A stretch of DNA of 64,000 nt from Galerina marginata (lineage: Eukaryota; Basidiomycota; Agaricomycetes; Agaricales; Galerinaceae): contig JAECYW010000013.1 of assembly GCA_023014335.1 (NCBI GenBank), positions 1,798,001 through 1,862,000 on the forward strand, given 5' to 3'. Below, piece by piece: positions 11,577 through 22,296 of this stretch (positions within the stretch are counted from its first letter, which is position 1; each line of letters starts with the position of its first letter). The notes beneath the pieces were generated by a model. It saw nothing but the letters and a program-made list of their open reading frames with translations. It was not told where the DNA came from and did no database searches. Position numbers and translations under genes: made by a program.

Positions 11577-11980
11577 TATGACGGCCTTTCCAGGGAAATA
11601 TTATTTTACACATACCTTTCACAAAATTGTAGTCGGCGCACTTACTCCTAGGCAACCCGAACACTTAGATAGGCTCGAAAACATTTTGTGTATCTATTTC
11701 CGAGAACATTTAGTGTGTCCGCAAATATTTTTCATAATCCCGCAAACTCTTAGTGTGCCCGCAAATATTTTTTATGATCCCGCAAACTTTTAGGGTGTCC
11801 GCAAATTCTTTTTTCATCAATCCCGCAAACTCTTAGGGTGTCCGCAACTTTCTTTATGCATCCCGAAAACTTATTTACAGTTTTTTTGTCCCACCCGAAA
11901 CCTTTTTATGTCCGAAAACTTATTCTGAATTACTTCTATTCCCGAAAATACCTTTCTGTTTGGTTGCCAATGTATCAGGC
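11577..11980 (+). repeat. Left terminal inverted repeat with sub-repeats
   Basis: Pairs with 13650-14088. It holds about five to six copies of a ~30-40 bp unit alternating TCCGCAAA and CCCGCAAAC cores with AT-rich spacers, a layout typical of transposase-binding subterminal repeats. Confidence 0.85.
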
Positions 11981-12399
11981 CGATCGTCGGCTGCTTGTCG
12001 GAGTTATAATTATGTAACATATTTTCAGGAAGCTTAAGTGTAAGCAAAGCGTGAGTGACAATGAGGGTTGAGCTTAGATAGTAAGATACGACTGACCGCT
12101 TGAGGACTTCAAAGTAAGAAACAGACTGATTCACTGCACAATCCCTGGCAGTATTTAAGACCAGTCTGAATAGGTACTTGTTACATATCATTATATATCC
12201 TTAAGGATCATCTCATGCTGGAAGCCAAGTTCGCAAAAATGCGCTCAGTTCACCTCGACAGAAATTTACTCAGCACGGGGGTCAGTCATAGGGAGGAAAC
12301 AGATATAATTATATTAAGTTTATCTACTCCAAGTACATGTACGGATATATACAACAGCGAGGCGGTGGGTCCACAACGCATCCGAATTGGGGCTGTTCG

Positions 12400-12660
12400 T
12401 GAATCGCGCCGCGGGAGCCCCAGCGCGCAGGCATCGGATGTCGTTTGCAAAGCGGTTGGCCCCCAAGAAGTTGAAATGTAGGCGTTGGGTGCAAAACAGG
12501 AGGCCAGGCGGGCTGCAGCCGCGGGAGTCCCAATGTATTGACGTCATCTGCAATAAGGGTAGGCATGGAGTAGGTGCCGTACTCTAAACGGCGGAATGCC
12601 GACGGGAGTGATAGGGCGTCGCGGGAGTCCCAGCGTGAGGGCATGAAAAAGTGGAGGTGG
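12400..12660. repeat. Degenerate ~100-bp tandem units in the transposon core
   Basis: The block CGCGGGAGCCCCAGCG / CGCGGGAGTCCCA recurs near 12410, 12525 and 12622, each followed by a similar purine-rich tail. This is a short degenerate tandem repeat with no coding evidence. Confidence 0.5.
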
Positions 12661-13649
12661 TGGGTGGGGAAAACAGGGCGGTATCGGGAGCCAGAGGCTG
12701 CGAGCGATCCGAAACGGTACGCGGCGGGACTCCAACAGCATGGTTCAGCGTCCCACGTCATCGAAAAGACGATGCAGGGACCACCGCTGCTTGCCTGCCC
12801 TGTCAAACGACAACAAGGGGCTGTGACATGCCGCCGTTGTCCCGTCGAGTGCCAACAAGGGCGGCACACGCCCCATTCCCGCTGCCCTAGCCATCTGGTG
12901 GCTTCCTATAGCCCGCCTCGCCGCCTCCCTCGCGTCATGACGCCGCCGTCGTCCTCGTAACCTGCGTTGTGTCTGGTGTGGGGCTGGTGTTTGTACGGCC
13001 CCGGCCCACATCTCTTGAAGGAGGGGCACGCGAGGCGAGGCGGGGTCGATGTGGTGAGTCTCCCAGCCTGCGGAAGTTGCCAAAAAACGGCAAGGGAGAG
13101 TGGGATGGTGGGGTTGGGTTCCAGAGGTGAAACGACACGGCGAGGTGATGGCCACCTGCTGGCGGTCAGAACCACACACTTGATGGTTCCGACATGACAC
13201 AGGCCACATTTGAGCCTGCGCCAATTGCCAGAGGCGACGCGCGCGTGAGGTGGGGATGGCAGAGGAGGTGGTGGTTGGAAAGGAAGCATTGCTGGCACGA
13301 TCAGCCGAAGGAACACCATCACGTGATTGATTGATCACGGGCTTTCCGTCAACACAGGCTCTATAATAAGGCTTGTAGGGCCGGTTACCACCGGCAGGGC
13401 CCACTCCCTTTCTCTCACGGTCGTTAAAAAATCTTCACTGTAAGCGGAAAATGGCATGGTTGAATGGGACGAAAGGCTGTAGAGTGCAAAAGATTGTATG
13501 TGATTACGTCACAAATGTCACATCGGCAGAGGTGGATCACAAGACATGCCGTCTCAAATTGCGTTTTTCACTGAAAAGGAAATCCGAAGGTCCCTAAAAC
13601 CCACTACCTAAAGGTCGTGGGAATTTAAACTCCGACTAGCAGCCGACCT

Positions 13650-14088
13650 TACGGCTAACACTTGGCAAACAAACAGGAAAGTGTTTTCGCGAATAGAATA
13701 AAGTTTCGGACATAAAAAAAAGTTTCGGGAGCGACAAAAAAAATGTAAATAAGTTATCGGAGTGCATAAAAAAGGTTGCGGACATGCTAAGAATTTTCGT
13801 GAATGTGCAAAAAGAGCTTGCGGACACCCTAAAAGTTTGCGGGAATGATGAAAAAAGAATTTGCGGACACCCTAAAAGTTTGCGGGATCATAAAAAATAT
13901 TTGCGGGCACACTAAGAGTTTGCGGGATTATGAAAAATATTTGCGGACACACTAAATGTTCTCGGAAATAGATACACAAAATGTTTTCGAGCCTATCTAA
14001 GTGTTCGGGTTGCCTAGGAGTAAGTGCGCCGACTGCAATTTTGTGAAAGGTATGTGTAAAATAATATTTCCCTGGAAAGGCCGTCATA
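13650..14088 (-). repeat. Right terminal inverted repeat with sub-repeats
   Basis: Inverted copy of 11577-11980. The outer ~270 bases differ at only a few positions (for example TAGTCGGC versus CAGTCGGC), while the inner part shows several small insertions and deletions. Confidence 0.85.
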
Positions 14089-14094
14089 GGATGC

Positions 14095-15212
14095 AGCCAG
14101 CTAGGTACGAGATTTTTTAAGCCAGAATGGAGAACAGTGAAGGCGACAAAACGGGGAATGGCAAAGAGCGCTCCGCCGATGAGCGGCTAGAATCAGACGG
14201 AGTCCGCTGGGCCGATTTCTAATTCAAGATTCTTTATACTTTAAATTCAGCAAGAAAGCGCATAGAAGAGGAGGGCGGAAAACAAGCGCACAGACCGACA
14301 CCCGAAACTTGTCCAAATACAAAAATTTAGTCTCGCCCTCAAGGCGGCTGGGTGCGTTCCACACCTCTGCAGGGTCGACTTGCCCTTTTGAATGAATTCA
14401 ACAGCGCCTACTAAGAAAAAAGTCAGATACGGTTTATCGGTACCGTTTATTCCAGAGAACATACTACGCATGATCAACACTGCTTCGAGATTGTAGGTGG
14501 TAGGGAATTGGCAAGGTGGTTGATCAACCGATTCAACGTGCCTTGTGATGTCCGCCCCGATAGTAACGGCACGTGCTATTTGTTACGCTTCGCGCTGTTT
14601 TCGGAAGTTGAGCTACTTTTTTGCTCTTCAACTCAACTGGCCCTTCTTCACCACGTTCGTCCGGGAATTTCTGGAAGCCCGTCCGACTTGCTATTTGAAT
14701 TCCATTGCTATCCGTGGCTCTTCTATGGCCCCTACTAGTAGTCCAAAGTTTTTGTGAACAGGTTTGCAAACGATTGCAAATCTAGTTTTTTTGGAGTATC
14801 TTCTGTCATACAACCTCGACATGAAGGAAAAAACCGATGTTGAATGCTTTCACGGACCCCTGAAAGTTGATGAATACCATCATGCTGGCTTCGATCTCGG
14901 TCCATCGTCTCGCGGATCCTCCAGGGCCAAACCCTCCGAGACTTGCGACGGGGTGGCGCAGAGGGTGTTCGAAATTCAAGAAGCTGATCACTAAACTTCT
15001 ATACGGCGACCCGAAGTTCTTTCCCATTGCGTTGACATCGCGCCCCGTGTCAAAAATCTTTTCTCTAACCTTTTGTACGCGACCTGAATTCCGATATAAC
15101 TAGTGACCGCGGTCGTCCTTGTCAATCCCCACTTCGTCTGCTTTTCTTGATAACGCTCGAGGAACTTCTGCTTCATTTTTTTCTGTTTTACCCTCTTTTT
15201 AGGTGCCGTAGG
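14095..15212. other. Intergenic, no gene I can support
   Basis: Several 60-78 codon frames exist on both strands, but none resembles a known family or splices convincingly. A lysine-rich minus-strand stretch (15224-15080, KKRVKQKKMKQKFLERYQEK) is the most protein-like. The right end should hold the promoter of the DUF6534 gene. Confidence 0.4.
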
Positions 15213-17474
15213 ATGGCCACTCACTTCGTACTCGATAATACGTACGCCAAGATGTCGCCCTTCTTTTTTTTTGCGTGCTCATAGTCCTTCTATCAGCTTG
15301 GGTGCAGCCTTCATCGGGCTGGTCGTCGCGTCGTTGTGAGTAAACTATTAATTGATAACTGTCCCCTTATTCATTCATTCTTGTTAGATTGCACGGAGGT
15401 TCGCGCCTGCCCTACCCAATTGATGTTCATTTACACTCGAGAAATTAGTTTCCGTCGTTCAAGCCTGGTACTATTTTGGACACCAGAGCGATACGTGGTC
15501 GCTAAAGGCCCTGGTGAGATTTTCCGTTTTATTGTCTAGATAATTTCACTAATGAATACTGTCAGGTCGGTGCCGTCATGTTCTTCGATACGGTACATCA
15601 GATTCTCATCACTCATACCGGTAAGGTTCCCCAGCCATTCATTACTCTAGCTGCTTATTACGCGTTAGTGTACACTTACACAGTGACGAATTGGGGCAAT
15701 CCGGAACAACTAGGGCTAATCGTCTGGTACGCTTCCCTCCCGAGATTAAATACTGGAGCTTACCCTGTATTCGTGATGAAGGAGCATGCTTGTAAGCCCT
15801 AAGGTTGAATCGTCATCGGGTTACAGTCCAACTGATCGTCATCAAGGTTGAAGTTGTGTTCAACGTAAATCTTCCTCTTTCCGCCCCTAGTTCCAGCTAA
15901 ATATTAATTTCGCAGGGATTGACGGCTTTTCTGGTCCAGAGGTACGTCCTTCTTTCCTATACCTTCCGTTCACACTTGACCTTATCTACAAATCCAGCTT
16001 CCTGGCCATGCGCGTTTGGCGATGTACGTGCTCGCGTTCCACAAATGATTGCTTCTTCTGAGGTTTCCACGTAGTGAGTAACCGAAAGAAACTATTGACA
16101 ACCGTAGTGGTAAGTCTCAAATCAAGAGCTTGCTCGACCCTTTTTCATGTCGTTTCCAGGCATTGTTAGTTGTTGGAGAGTTTGGTAAGTTTACGCCTTT
16201 CCCTATTACGCTCGAACTCATCCTTATCGGAAATCAGGTTGCGTTATCGGTAGGTTCTTTGACTGGGATGACGCACGACCCCTTTTCACTTAATGTTACT
16301 CGAAGCGTTCACTGCCATAGCGTTGGTAATTTCTATCATTGCACCTGTCGCTGTCCTTACCTTTCCGTCAGGCTTCACCTTAAAACCTATGAACAGCTTG
16401 CCAAACTCAAGGTGACCAAAGATACAGCGGCTTCCGACCCCTATACTGACCCCTCTTATGTTAGTATCTTTCGATTCTCGTAAACGGTCTAGCCGCGGCC
16501 GGAGACGTCCTCATCGCAGGCACTCTTTGCACTCTCCTCCATTTTTCACGCACCGGATTTCATAGGTGATTTCTTAGCCGTTACAATGCCTGCGACTCCC
16601 AGTTCTTACAATCTATCAGATCAGATACCATGATTAACAAACTCGTAAGTGCTTCTTTCTTCTGTCCACCTTGTGCCGTCATCTCGTGATTCCTTATACA
16701 CGTTCTTACTTCTTAAACCCGCCACCTCATCTTCTACCAGATCTTGTTCGCAGTCAACACTGGCTTCCTTACAAGGTCGGTGCTCGCTGCTTTAACTCCG
16801 TCGAATCAACGTTATTTATTCTTCTTCGTACAGTTTATGTGCCGTCGCTTCCCTGATATCTGTGCGTGACCATCCTTTTTCTTCGTTAAGTTTTCCCTCT
16901 GACCTTACTTATTGTATAGATCGTCGTTGCAGGAAACACCTTCCTATATATCGCATTCTTTTTTTGTATCGGTCGTCGTAAGTCCCTCCAACTTCTCATA
17001 GTATATTCCGAAATCTGACCATCGCTGTCATGCGCCGCGACAGTATACACAAACTCCCTCCTCGCCACCCTCAATGCACGAAAAATGATCCGCGGTGCCG
17101 GCGAGGCGATCCATAGCACCAGCGAGAACCTCTCCCTGTCTTTACGCGAGTTCCCCAAGAATGGGGCGATGTCCTCCAGGGTAAGTGGAAGTTCTTTTGT
17201 GTCCTTCTTCGTACTAATTACGTGTTAACGCGTTTCAGCGTCCGACCAACATCTCAATTAAGATCGACACCACTAAGGAATTCGCCACAGACTCGGACCC
17301 GGAAAACGACCTCGAAAAAGCGGAGGTGAGGGCTGGCTTCCAGAATTTTATGAGAAAATGGTCCGTGATGACTGATGAATCTTCTTTTTTCTTTTATTTC
17401 GCCTGTTCACTTTATAGACTTCTAGTTCATCTGCACGACCGTTCGACGAGAAAGGCGAAGCTGAATCCGTTTGA
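15213..17474 (+). CDS. DUF6534-type multi-pass membrane protein, many small exons
   Basis: Splicing gives the typical agaricomycete DUF6534 layout. Exons I trust: 15213-15241, 15285-15335, 15388-15398 (11 nt), 15449-15513, 15566-15620, 15669-about 15791, 15827-15864, 15916-15941, 15998-16023, 16075-16109, 16160-16184, 16238-16249, then further exons to 17418-17474. Landmarks are SISLGAAFIGLVVAS, VVQAWYYFGHQSD, VMFFDTVHQILITHT, YTYTVTNWGNPEQLGLIVW, VNGLAAAGDVLIAGTLCTLL, TMINKLILFAVNTGFLTS, VVAGNTFLYIAFFFCIGRL and NSLLATLNARKMIRG. It has about seven membrane segments and a Ser/Thr-rich cytoplasmic tail. Function of the family is unknown. Two junctions (around 15690-15830 and 16310-16375) do not resolve cleanly, so a small lesion or unusual splicing is possible there. 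Confidence 0.75.
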
Positions 17475-17777
17475 AGGATGTTCATGAAGTCACGTTCGGG
17501 TTTCTGCCCCTCATATATCTTATTTGCTCCCTTTCTTTTTCCTATCTCCATGAAGCATGGCAAATGCGACTTACTTGCTGTTTTGACGATTGATTCAGAT
17601 GTATATACCAATATTGAAGGTGGACGATAACAACTGTACATAGAAAATGATATATTCCACTTTGGACCCTCACTTTGTCATTTCACGTTGAACAGCAGTT
17701 TGTGCAAAGATTGAGACAAAGCTCCAGGAATCCCGATCGACGAGAGAAAGGTAAATGCAGCTACAGTAAAATGTGTT
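17475..17777. other. Convergent 3' intergenic spacer
   Basis: Short region between the plus-strand DUF6534 gene and the minus-strand F-box gene. It would contain both 3' ends; no distinct terminator or gene is seen. Confidence 0.4.
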
Positions 17778-18962
17778 TTAATAGCGCTGTAGACTATATT
17801 TCAGTCCAGGTCGTGCATTCGCAAAGGAAGCAGCTTGACGCATTTGCTCGTCAGACGTATCGAGCATGATTTCGAATCGGCATTCCCGCAAAATGGGCAT
17901 CAACACGCTTCCATAAACTGTTGAAGCAGTGAGAGCCCTGATATCGTCGGATGGGGGCATGGTAACACTGAGGAGGAATAATTTGGGAGTAAGTATAAGG
18001 AGATCCGTCAGTTGCCCTGGAGTGCTGAAGGCAGTTTGCAAATACAACTTTTGCAAGAGTGAAGGGGCTGATCGAGAGATCATCGAAGTGATAGAGGGCG
18101 TTATGCTGTCTGGAAAGGCGTCAATGTTGAGCTCTTCCAAAACCGGGGCCGAGATAGACGCCAGTAACCAGCGAAGAAGACCATTATCGACCCTATGGAT
18201 TCTGAGAAAGACAAGGTTGGCCAGTTGAAGGTTGTGACTGCTAATGCCAGGCACAAACTTGAGAAGAACAAGTTCAAGGTGCCTTAGGCCTGGGGAAGAG
18301 CATATGAAATCGTTGACGTTATCCACGCAACCAAAACGCTGTACGTATTTAAGAAGGCCTTTGTGTGGAAGTTGGAGTTCTCCTACGTCTCCTTTCATAA
18401 TGCTGATATTCCGGAGTTCTGGGGCCTTTAAGAAAAGGTCGAATGTACCTTCTGAATCGTAATCTGTCGGGTTCATTTCCTTCCATTCCGCCACGAGTGT
18501 ACGCAAGGACGAAAGGTTCCCTTTGGCGCCACTGAAGGCAAGAAATCCTTTGAGGGGAATATAGAGGGTTATTTTCTGCCATCTGTTTGAATGCTGAACC
18601 AATAAATCGGCTACTGGATGCGTCCGGTCTGTGAATCCTACGCCGGACACATGGACAGTAATTAAAGCATCACGCGACCGCTTCAATATATCGGCTAAGC
18701 CATCCATATAATCCTTTTGTCTTGTATGGTTGGACAGTAGATTGATGCCTGGTATCGTGGCCCATAGGAAAGGTGAAGACAGCACAATGGATCTCCATTG
18801 ACGGCATACTTGAGATATCCCCCAAGGAAGGTCTTTGGGCCGACAAAAGGCATAGCCGACGTTGTCCACCGAAAAGCGGTTGTGGTGGCTCACAACGTCG
18901 AATATCTCCTGGAGGATCTCGACTGGTAGGCGAAGGGCAGGGGGGAGCAGAGCCTCTTGCAT
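17778..18962 (-). CDS. F-box/LRR-like protein
   Basis: Open frame of 394 aa beginning MQEALLPPALRLPVEILQEI, an F-box, followed by the usual basidiomycete extension DLPWGISQVCRQWRSIVLSS and FLWATIP, then leucine-rich repeats (LSSLRTLVAEW, APELRNISIM, SPGLRHLELVLLKF, LANLVFLRIH, APVLEELNIDAF). F-box proteins bind Skp1 and present substrates to SCF ubiquitin ligases. The open frame upstream on the same strand (19220-18999) is in the same phase and contains LLLANETTSPIP, which resembles the N-terminal part of this family. An in-frame TGA at 18998-18996 separates them, and I found no splice pair that removes it in frame. Either the start at 18962 is real, or the 5' part is spliced in a way I cannot see, or the gene is damaged. 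Confidence 0.75.
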   Translation of the reverse strand: MQEALLPPALRLPVEILQEIFDVVSHHNRFSVDNVGYAFCRPKDLPWGISQVCRQWRSIVLSSPFLWATIPGINLLSNHTRQKDYMDGLADILKRSRDALITVHVSGVGFTDRTHPVADLLVQHSNRWQKITLYIPLKGFLAFSGAKGNLSSLRTLVAEWKEMNPTDYDSEGTFDLFLKAPELRNISIMKGDVGELQLPHKGLLKYVQRFGCVDNVNDFICSSPGLRHLELVLLKFVPGISSHNLQLANLVFLRIHRVDNGLLRWLLASISAPVLEELNIDAFPDSITPSITSMISRSAPSLLQKLYLQTAFSTPGQLTDLLILTPKLFLLSVTMPPSDDIRALTASTVYGSVLMPILRECRFEIMLDTSDEQMRQAASFANARPGLKYSLQRY

Positions 18963-18995
18963 AAGCTCGTGCTCGTCAGGATTGGATTGGCCGCC

Positions 18996-19220
18996 TCATG
19001 ACTCACAATAAGGTATCGGAGACGTGGTTTCGTTGGCTAGAAGCAGCCCAACATGATTCACGGGCGGTCCTTGCGGTGGTATGAGACGAGTTGCGACCAA
19101 ATTTTCCCTCGAACGATGGGTAAACAGGTCATAGATGCGGTATCTTGTGGATTGGAAGAAATTCGGTCCCTTCCTCCTAGACTGGGTCAAAGTCTGGTGC
19201 GACTCGGACCCCGGTTCCAT
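18996..19220 (-). CDS. Possible 5' exon or severed N-terminus of the adjacent F-box gene
   Basis: A 74-codon frame with the motif HVGLLLANETTSPIP just upstream of, and in phase with, the F-box frame ending at 17778. F-box proteins of this type usually carry an LLxxNEPP-like segment before the F-box, so it likely belonged to the same protein. A TGA (18998-18996) closes the frame. Confidence 0.4.
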   Translation of the reverse strand: MEPGSESHQTLTQSRRKGPNFFQSTRYRIYDLFTHRSRENLVATRLIPPQGPPVNHVGLLLANETTSPIPYCES

Positions 19221-20044
19221 GCTAGTTAGTTAAGATTCGCCCCGCTGCAGGATTGAAAACAGGTCAAGAAACGATGCCCAGCGTGCTTGAGTCCAACAGA
19301 GTGTTGGTGGTAGTTGTCAGCTTGGTTGTCAGCCAATTGTCAGCTGCCTGTGTCGTGCTGGTCTGTCGGAGTATGAAGTATCTTTTCCCAGACCTGAGCC
19401 CAATTCCATCAGCAAAAATTTAAGCGCGCGACTGTTGGCAATCTGTTGCCCATCAAACTAGGCGAAGGTTATCCTCTATTTTTCGACGTACAATCTTTTG
19501 AAGGATAGGATTTGTGGGTTGATTAAGATCCTACAATTCAAAAGGGCATCATTCAATTCCTGACTTGGTTTTCAAACTGGTTCACTCTTAATAAGTAGGA
19601 GCAGTAGTCTTACCCACCGACCAATGTTCACGCCATTTGTAGACAAAAACAACATCCATTATTCAAACTATGATCCGCCAAACGGGTTCACTGCAGAAAA
19701 AAATAACCTTTAGCGGCGCGGCAAGAGCACTGCGCTGGAATGGATGGTGGGGTCAATTCTTAGGAGAAACAAACTTCAGACTGGAGCCGCGGAGGACGCA
19801 ATGATGGTTTTTGGAGAGCGATGCGTATGCCTACATCGTTCTTTCTTGTGCTAAATGTGACGCGGACCGACTGTACATATACAAACTTGTTTGGCCAACA
19901 CATCTATACTCGAGTGGGCGAAACGACTAAGTCAAAGCCTCAATCTCAGCTCATGAGTCGTGAGCGATCCCCCAGGTAGCCCTTTTGTTCGATCTTTGCG
20001 GGATGCCCAAAGAATAGCAAAGTGCCATGCGCTATCAGATAGGA
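19221..20044. other. Intergenic, nothing recognised
   Basis: About 0.8 kb without a supportable gene or repeat between two minus-strand F-box genes. Its left part should contain the promoter of the downstream gene. Confidence 0.4.
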
Positions 20045-22296
20045 TTAGAATTCGAATAATTGTCCAGGTATAGGCCACAGGCGGTCGGACGACCTGATGT
20101 CCTTTCGAAGTAACCCATAGCTCATCCTAATAGGATCTTGAAGCTTGCCGCTTTTGCGAAGCTCTGACAAAAAGAGTATGAGTAATTGAATCTTTTAACT
20201 GAACCTCCAACAAAATATGCTGGGGTATCAAGCCACGGAAGAGAAAGGAGATAACTCACCACTGTCTCTCAAAACGAACATCAGCCAATCCCCGTGTACA
20301 ACCCAGGCGAGCGGGTGAGTGCTTCCTTCCAGCTGAAGGAGGCCAACCCATTTGTCTAAGATTCGCTCGGCGAGTTCTCCGAGCTTGGTGAATGGATCTG
20401 GTCTGCTGAGTGCGGACTGCTTGTGATGCGTATAAACAATTAAATTGAGCGTTTTTAGAATCCCAGAGGGCTAGTTCAATCGATTAATAACCACTCCTTT
20501 GAAATAAAGGCAAACTCACGTAGATCTCGTAACCCCTTTTAATATCCAACGAATGGACCTGTTCGAGCAACTGGATCGTACGCTCGATCACCACATCAGC
20601 CGAGGTTTCCGCCTTAAGATTCTCCACGACCTCGTCGTGTAGAGTCCTAAGCGACTTGACTTTTTCAGTCTCTTCCCACATTTCGAACGCGGCTTGCGTG
20701 ACTGGTGGCCCAGAAATATAGAGCGCTCCCAAGCGCTTCCGGACATCCTGATCTTCGCATACAGGCTTGACTAACTCAATCTTGCAGAGATCAAGAGTGA
20801 AAAGCTCGCAGCGCGTCAGAGCGAGGATAAACAGGAATTTAATATCCTCGGCAGGATAGGCCGCATTCACTGAAAGCGCGCAGACCTGTAGCTGAGGTAC
20901 CAGAATCCAGCCGTCTTTGCCTCCTTTAGCGAGCCCTACAAGGTCCATTGCAGGGGGACAGCTCACATTGAGGTGTGTCAGTAACGGGGTGAGACGCAGG
21001 ATCTTAGTGAGCTGTCCGGATTCGAAGGCCGTCCGCAGGCAGACCCTCGTCAGCAGCGTCGATGGCGGGTTGGACGACGTGACCCGGGATCGGTAAAGCA
21101 TACTTCGGAGAGCGGGGTACGTCGAGTTACTGGACGCATCTATGACAAGCTCGGATAGCGCAGGCACGGTGAGACGGTCCAATATGTACGGCTGAAACGT
21201 CCTTTCAGGATCCGGAGTTGCGTGGCCGACCCTCAGCTGCTGCAAGCGGGGGAAAAGGGCCTCTTTTAGCAATTTCTGCCCGCCCTCGGCTTGAGGAAAC
21301 CTGACGAAGTCAACGTTCAAGCTCTCTAACGATGCCCGAGAACACGTCAGTACGTCGACGAGCTGTTCCATCGTGCCTCTCGACTGGCAATGCACGACAC
21401 GCGCGGTCGGCGGGAGGAGCAAACGCATAGATGCGGGGTGGTGGAGGCTGACGTTGCGGAGCTCCGGTGCGTTTGAGAACAAGTCGATTTCGAGGGTGTG
21501 TAGACGGGGGGGCTAGGTCTTCCCAATCATCTTCTATGGTGCTCCAGTAGAGGGTCCGCAAGGAGGGTACTTGGTCTTTGGCGCCTCTGAAGAAAAAGAA
21601 CGAATCGGAAGGCACGCTGAGAGAGACGTTCCTCCACCTCATCGAGTGGCGTAGCAAGAGCTCGATAATAGGTTCTACGTGCGTCCGGATTTCGAGGGCG
21701 TTTTTGGGGAGCGACATCTGAAATGTCAGTAAGGAAGTTCCGGATCTCTTCAACATTTCCGATAGGAATGCAGTGCGTTTCTTTGGGAAATTGGAGAGGC
21801 GACCCCGAGAGTCGAACGAAATCATTGGGAGGTGGGACCACAGGGTAGGTGTGGCGAGTGCTACGCATCGCCATTGGGCACATACTTGCGAGATCGCCCA
21901 GGGGAGGTCACGGGGTATGCGAAGCGGGTGGGAGAGGCTGTCTTGCGAGAAAGGATCAATCGTATGGAGGAAAATCAGTTCTACTACCTCAGTCGGCAGG
22001 CGCTGGACTGGGGCAAGGAGTGCAGCCTGGTTGAGCGTGTCCTGGAGCAACTTTGTAGCTCGTAGGTGGGCCTTACTACCGGCGGCCAGTCTTTGCGTGA
22101 GGGCGTATAAGAGGCGGTAGGCACGGATTTTCGGCGCGCGGTGGATGGACTTTGATGGTTCGGTTGAGGAGGGAGACCGATCTAGGCGTTTGGTTCGATA
22201 TTCGTGCATAGCGTCGGGCATCCTGCCTGATCTTTGGAAGCACCTTGAGATATTGATCTCGAGTTTTAAATCTGAGAGACCAGAGGAGTATGCCAT
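20045..22296 (-). CDS. F-box/LRR-like protein, three exons, one frameshift in a homopolymer
   Basis: Exon 1 (22296-20520) carries the F-box (LLAPVQRLPTEVVELIF), then DLPWAISQVCAQWRCVALAT and leucine-rich repeats. Exons 2 (20470-20260) and 3 (20163-20045) splice on through 49-bp and 96-bp introns. They add a C-terminus with KQSALSRPDPFTKLGELAER and GQLFEF. Exon 1 is split by a frame change at a run of seven G (plus strand 21506-21512). Upstream of it (minus-strand sense) the frame ends in low-complexity nonsense; downstream the other frame gives DLFSNAPELRNVSL, the expected LRR continuation. One base fewer in the run would restore a single frame. This could be a sequencing error, a recent null mutation or a recoding site. 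Everything else looks intact. Confidence 0.78.

Larger units (their letters stand above)
11577..14088. mobile_element. Non-autonomous DNA transposon with ~400-bp terminal inverted repeats
   Basis: The first and last ~400 bases are inverted copies starting TATGACGGCCTTTCC. The two ends are nearly identical for the outer ~270 bases and diverge inward. GGATGC occurs directly on both sides (11571-11576 and 14089-14094), a perfect 6-bp target-site duplication. The inverted repeats contain sub-repeats of the type GTGTCCGCAAATATTTTT / CCCGCAAACTCTTAG. The core (about 11980-13650) is GC-rich and encodes no recognisable transposase; long proline/arginine-rich frames in it look like composition artefacts. 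It should therefore depend on a transposase elsewhere. The superfamily is not recognised from the termini. Confidence 0.85.

Noticed and set aside
11578..11793. 71-aa frame MTAFPGKYYFTH..., present twice in opposite orientation
   Set aside because: It is the terminal inverted repeat itself read outward to inward; duplication is explained by the transposon ends.
12324..13404. Overlapping Pro/Arg-rich frames up to 219 codons on both strands
   Set aside because: GC-rich core of a non-autonomous transposon; no family, no consistent frame, overlapping on both strands.
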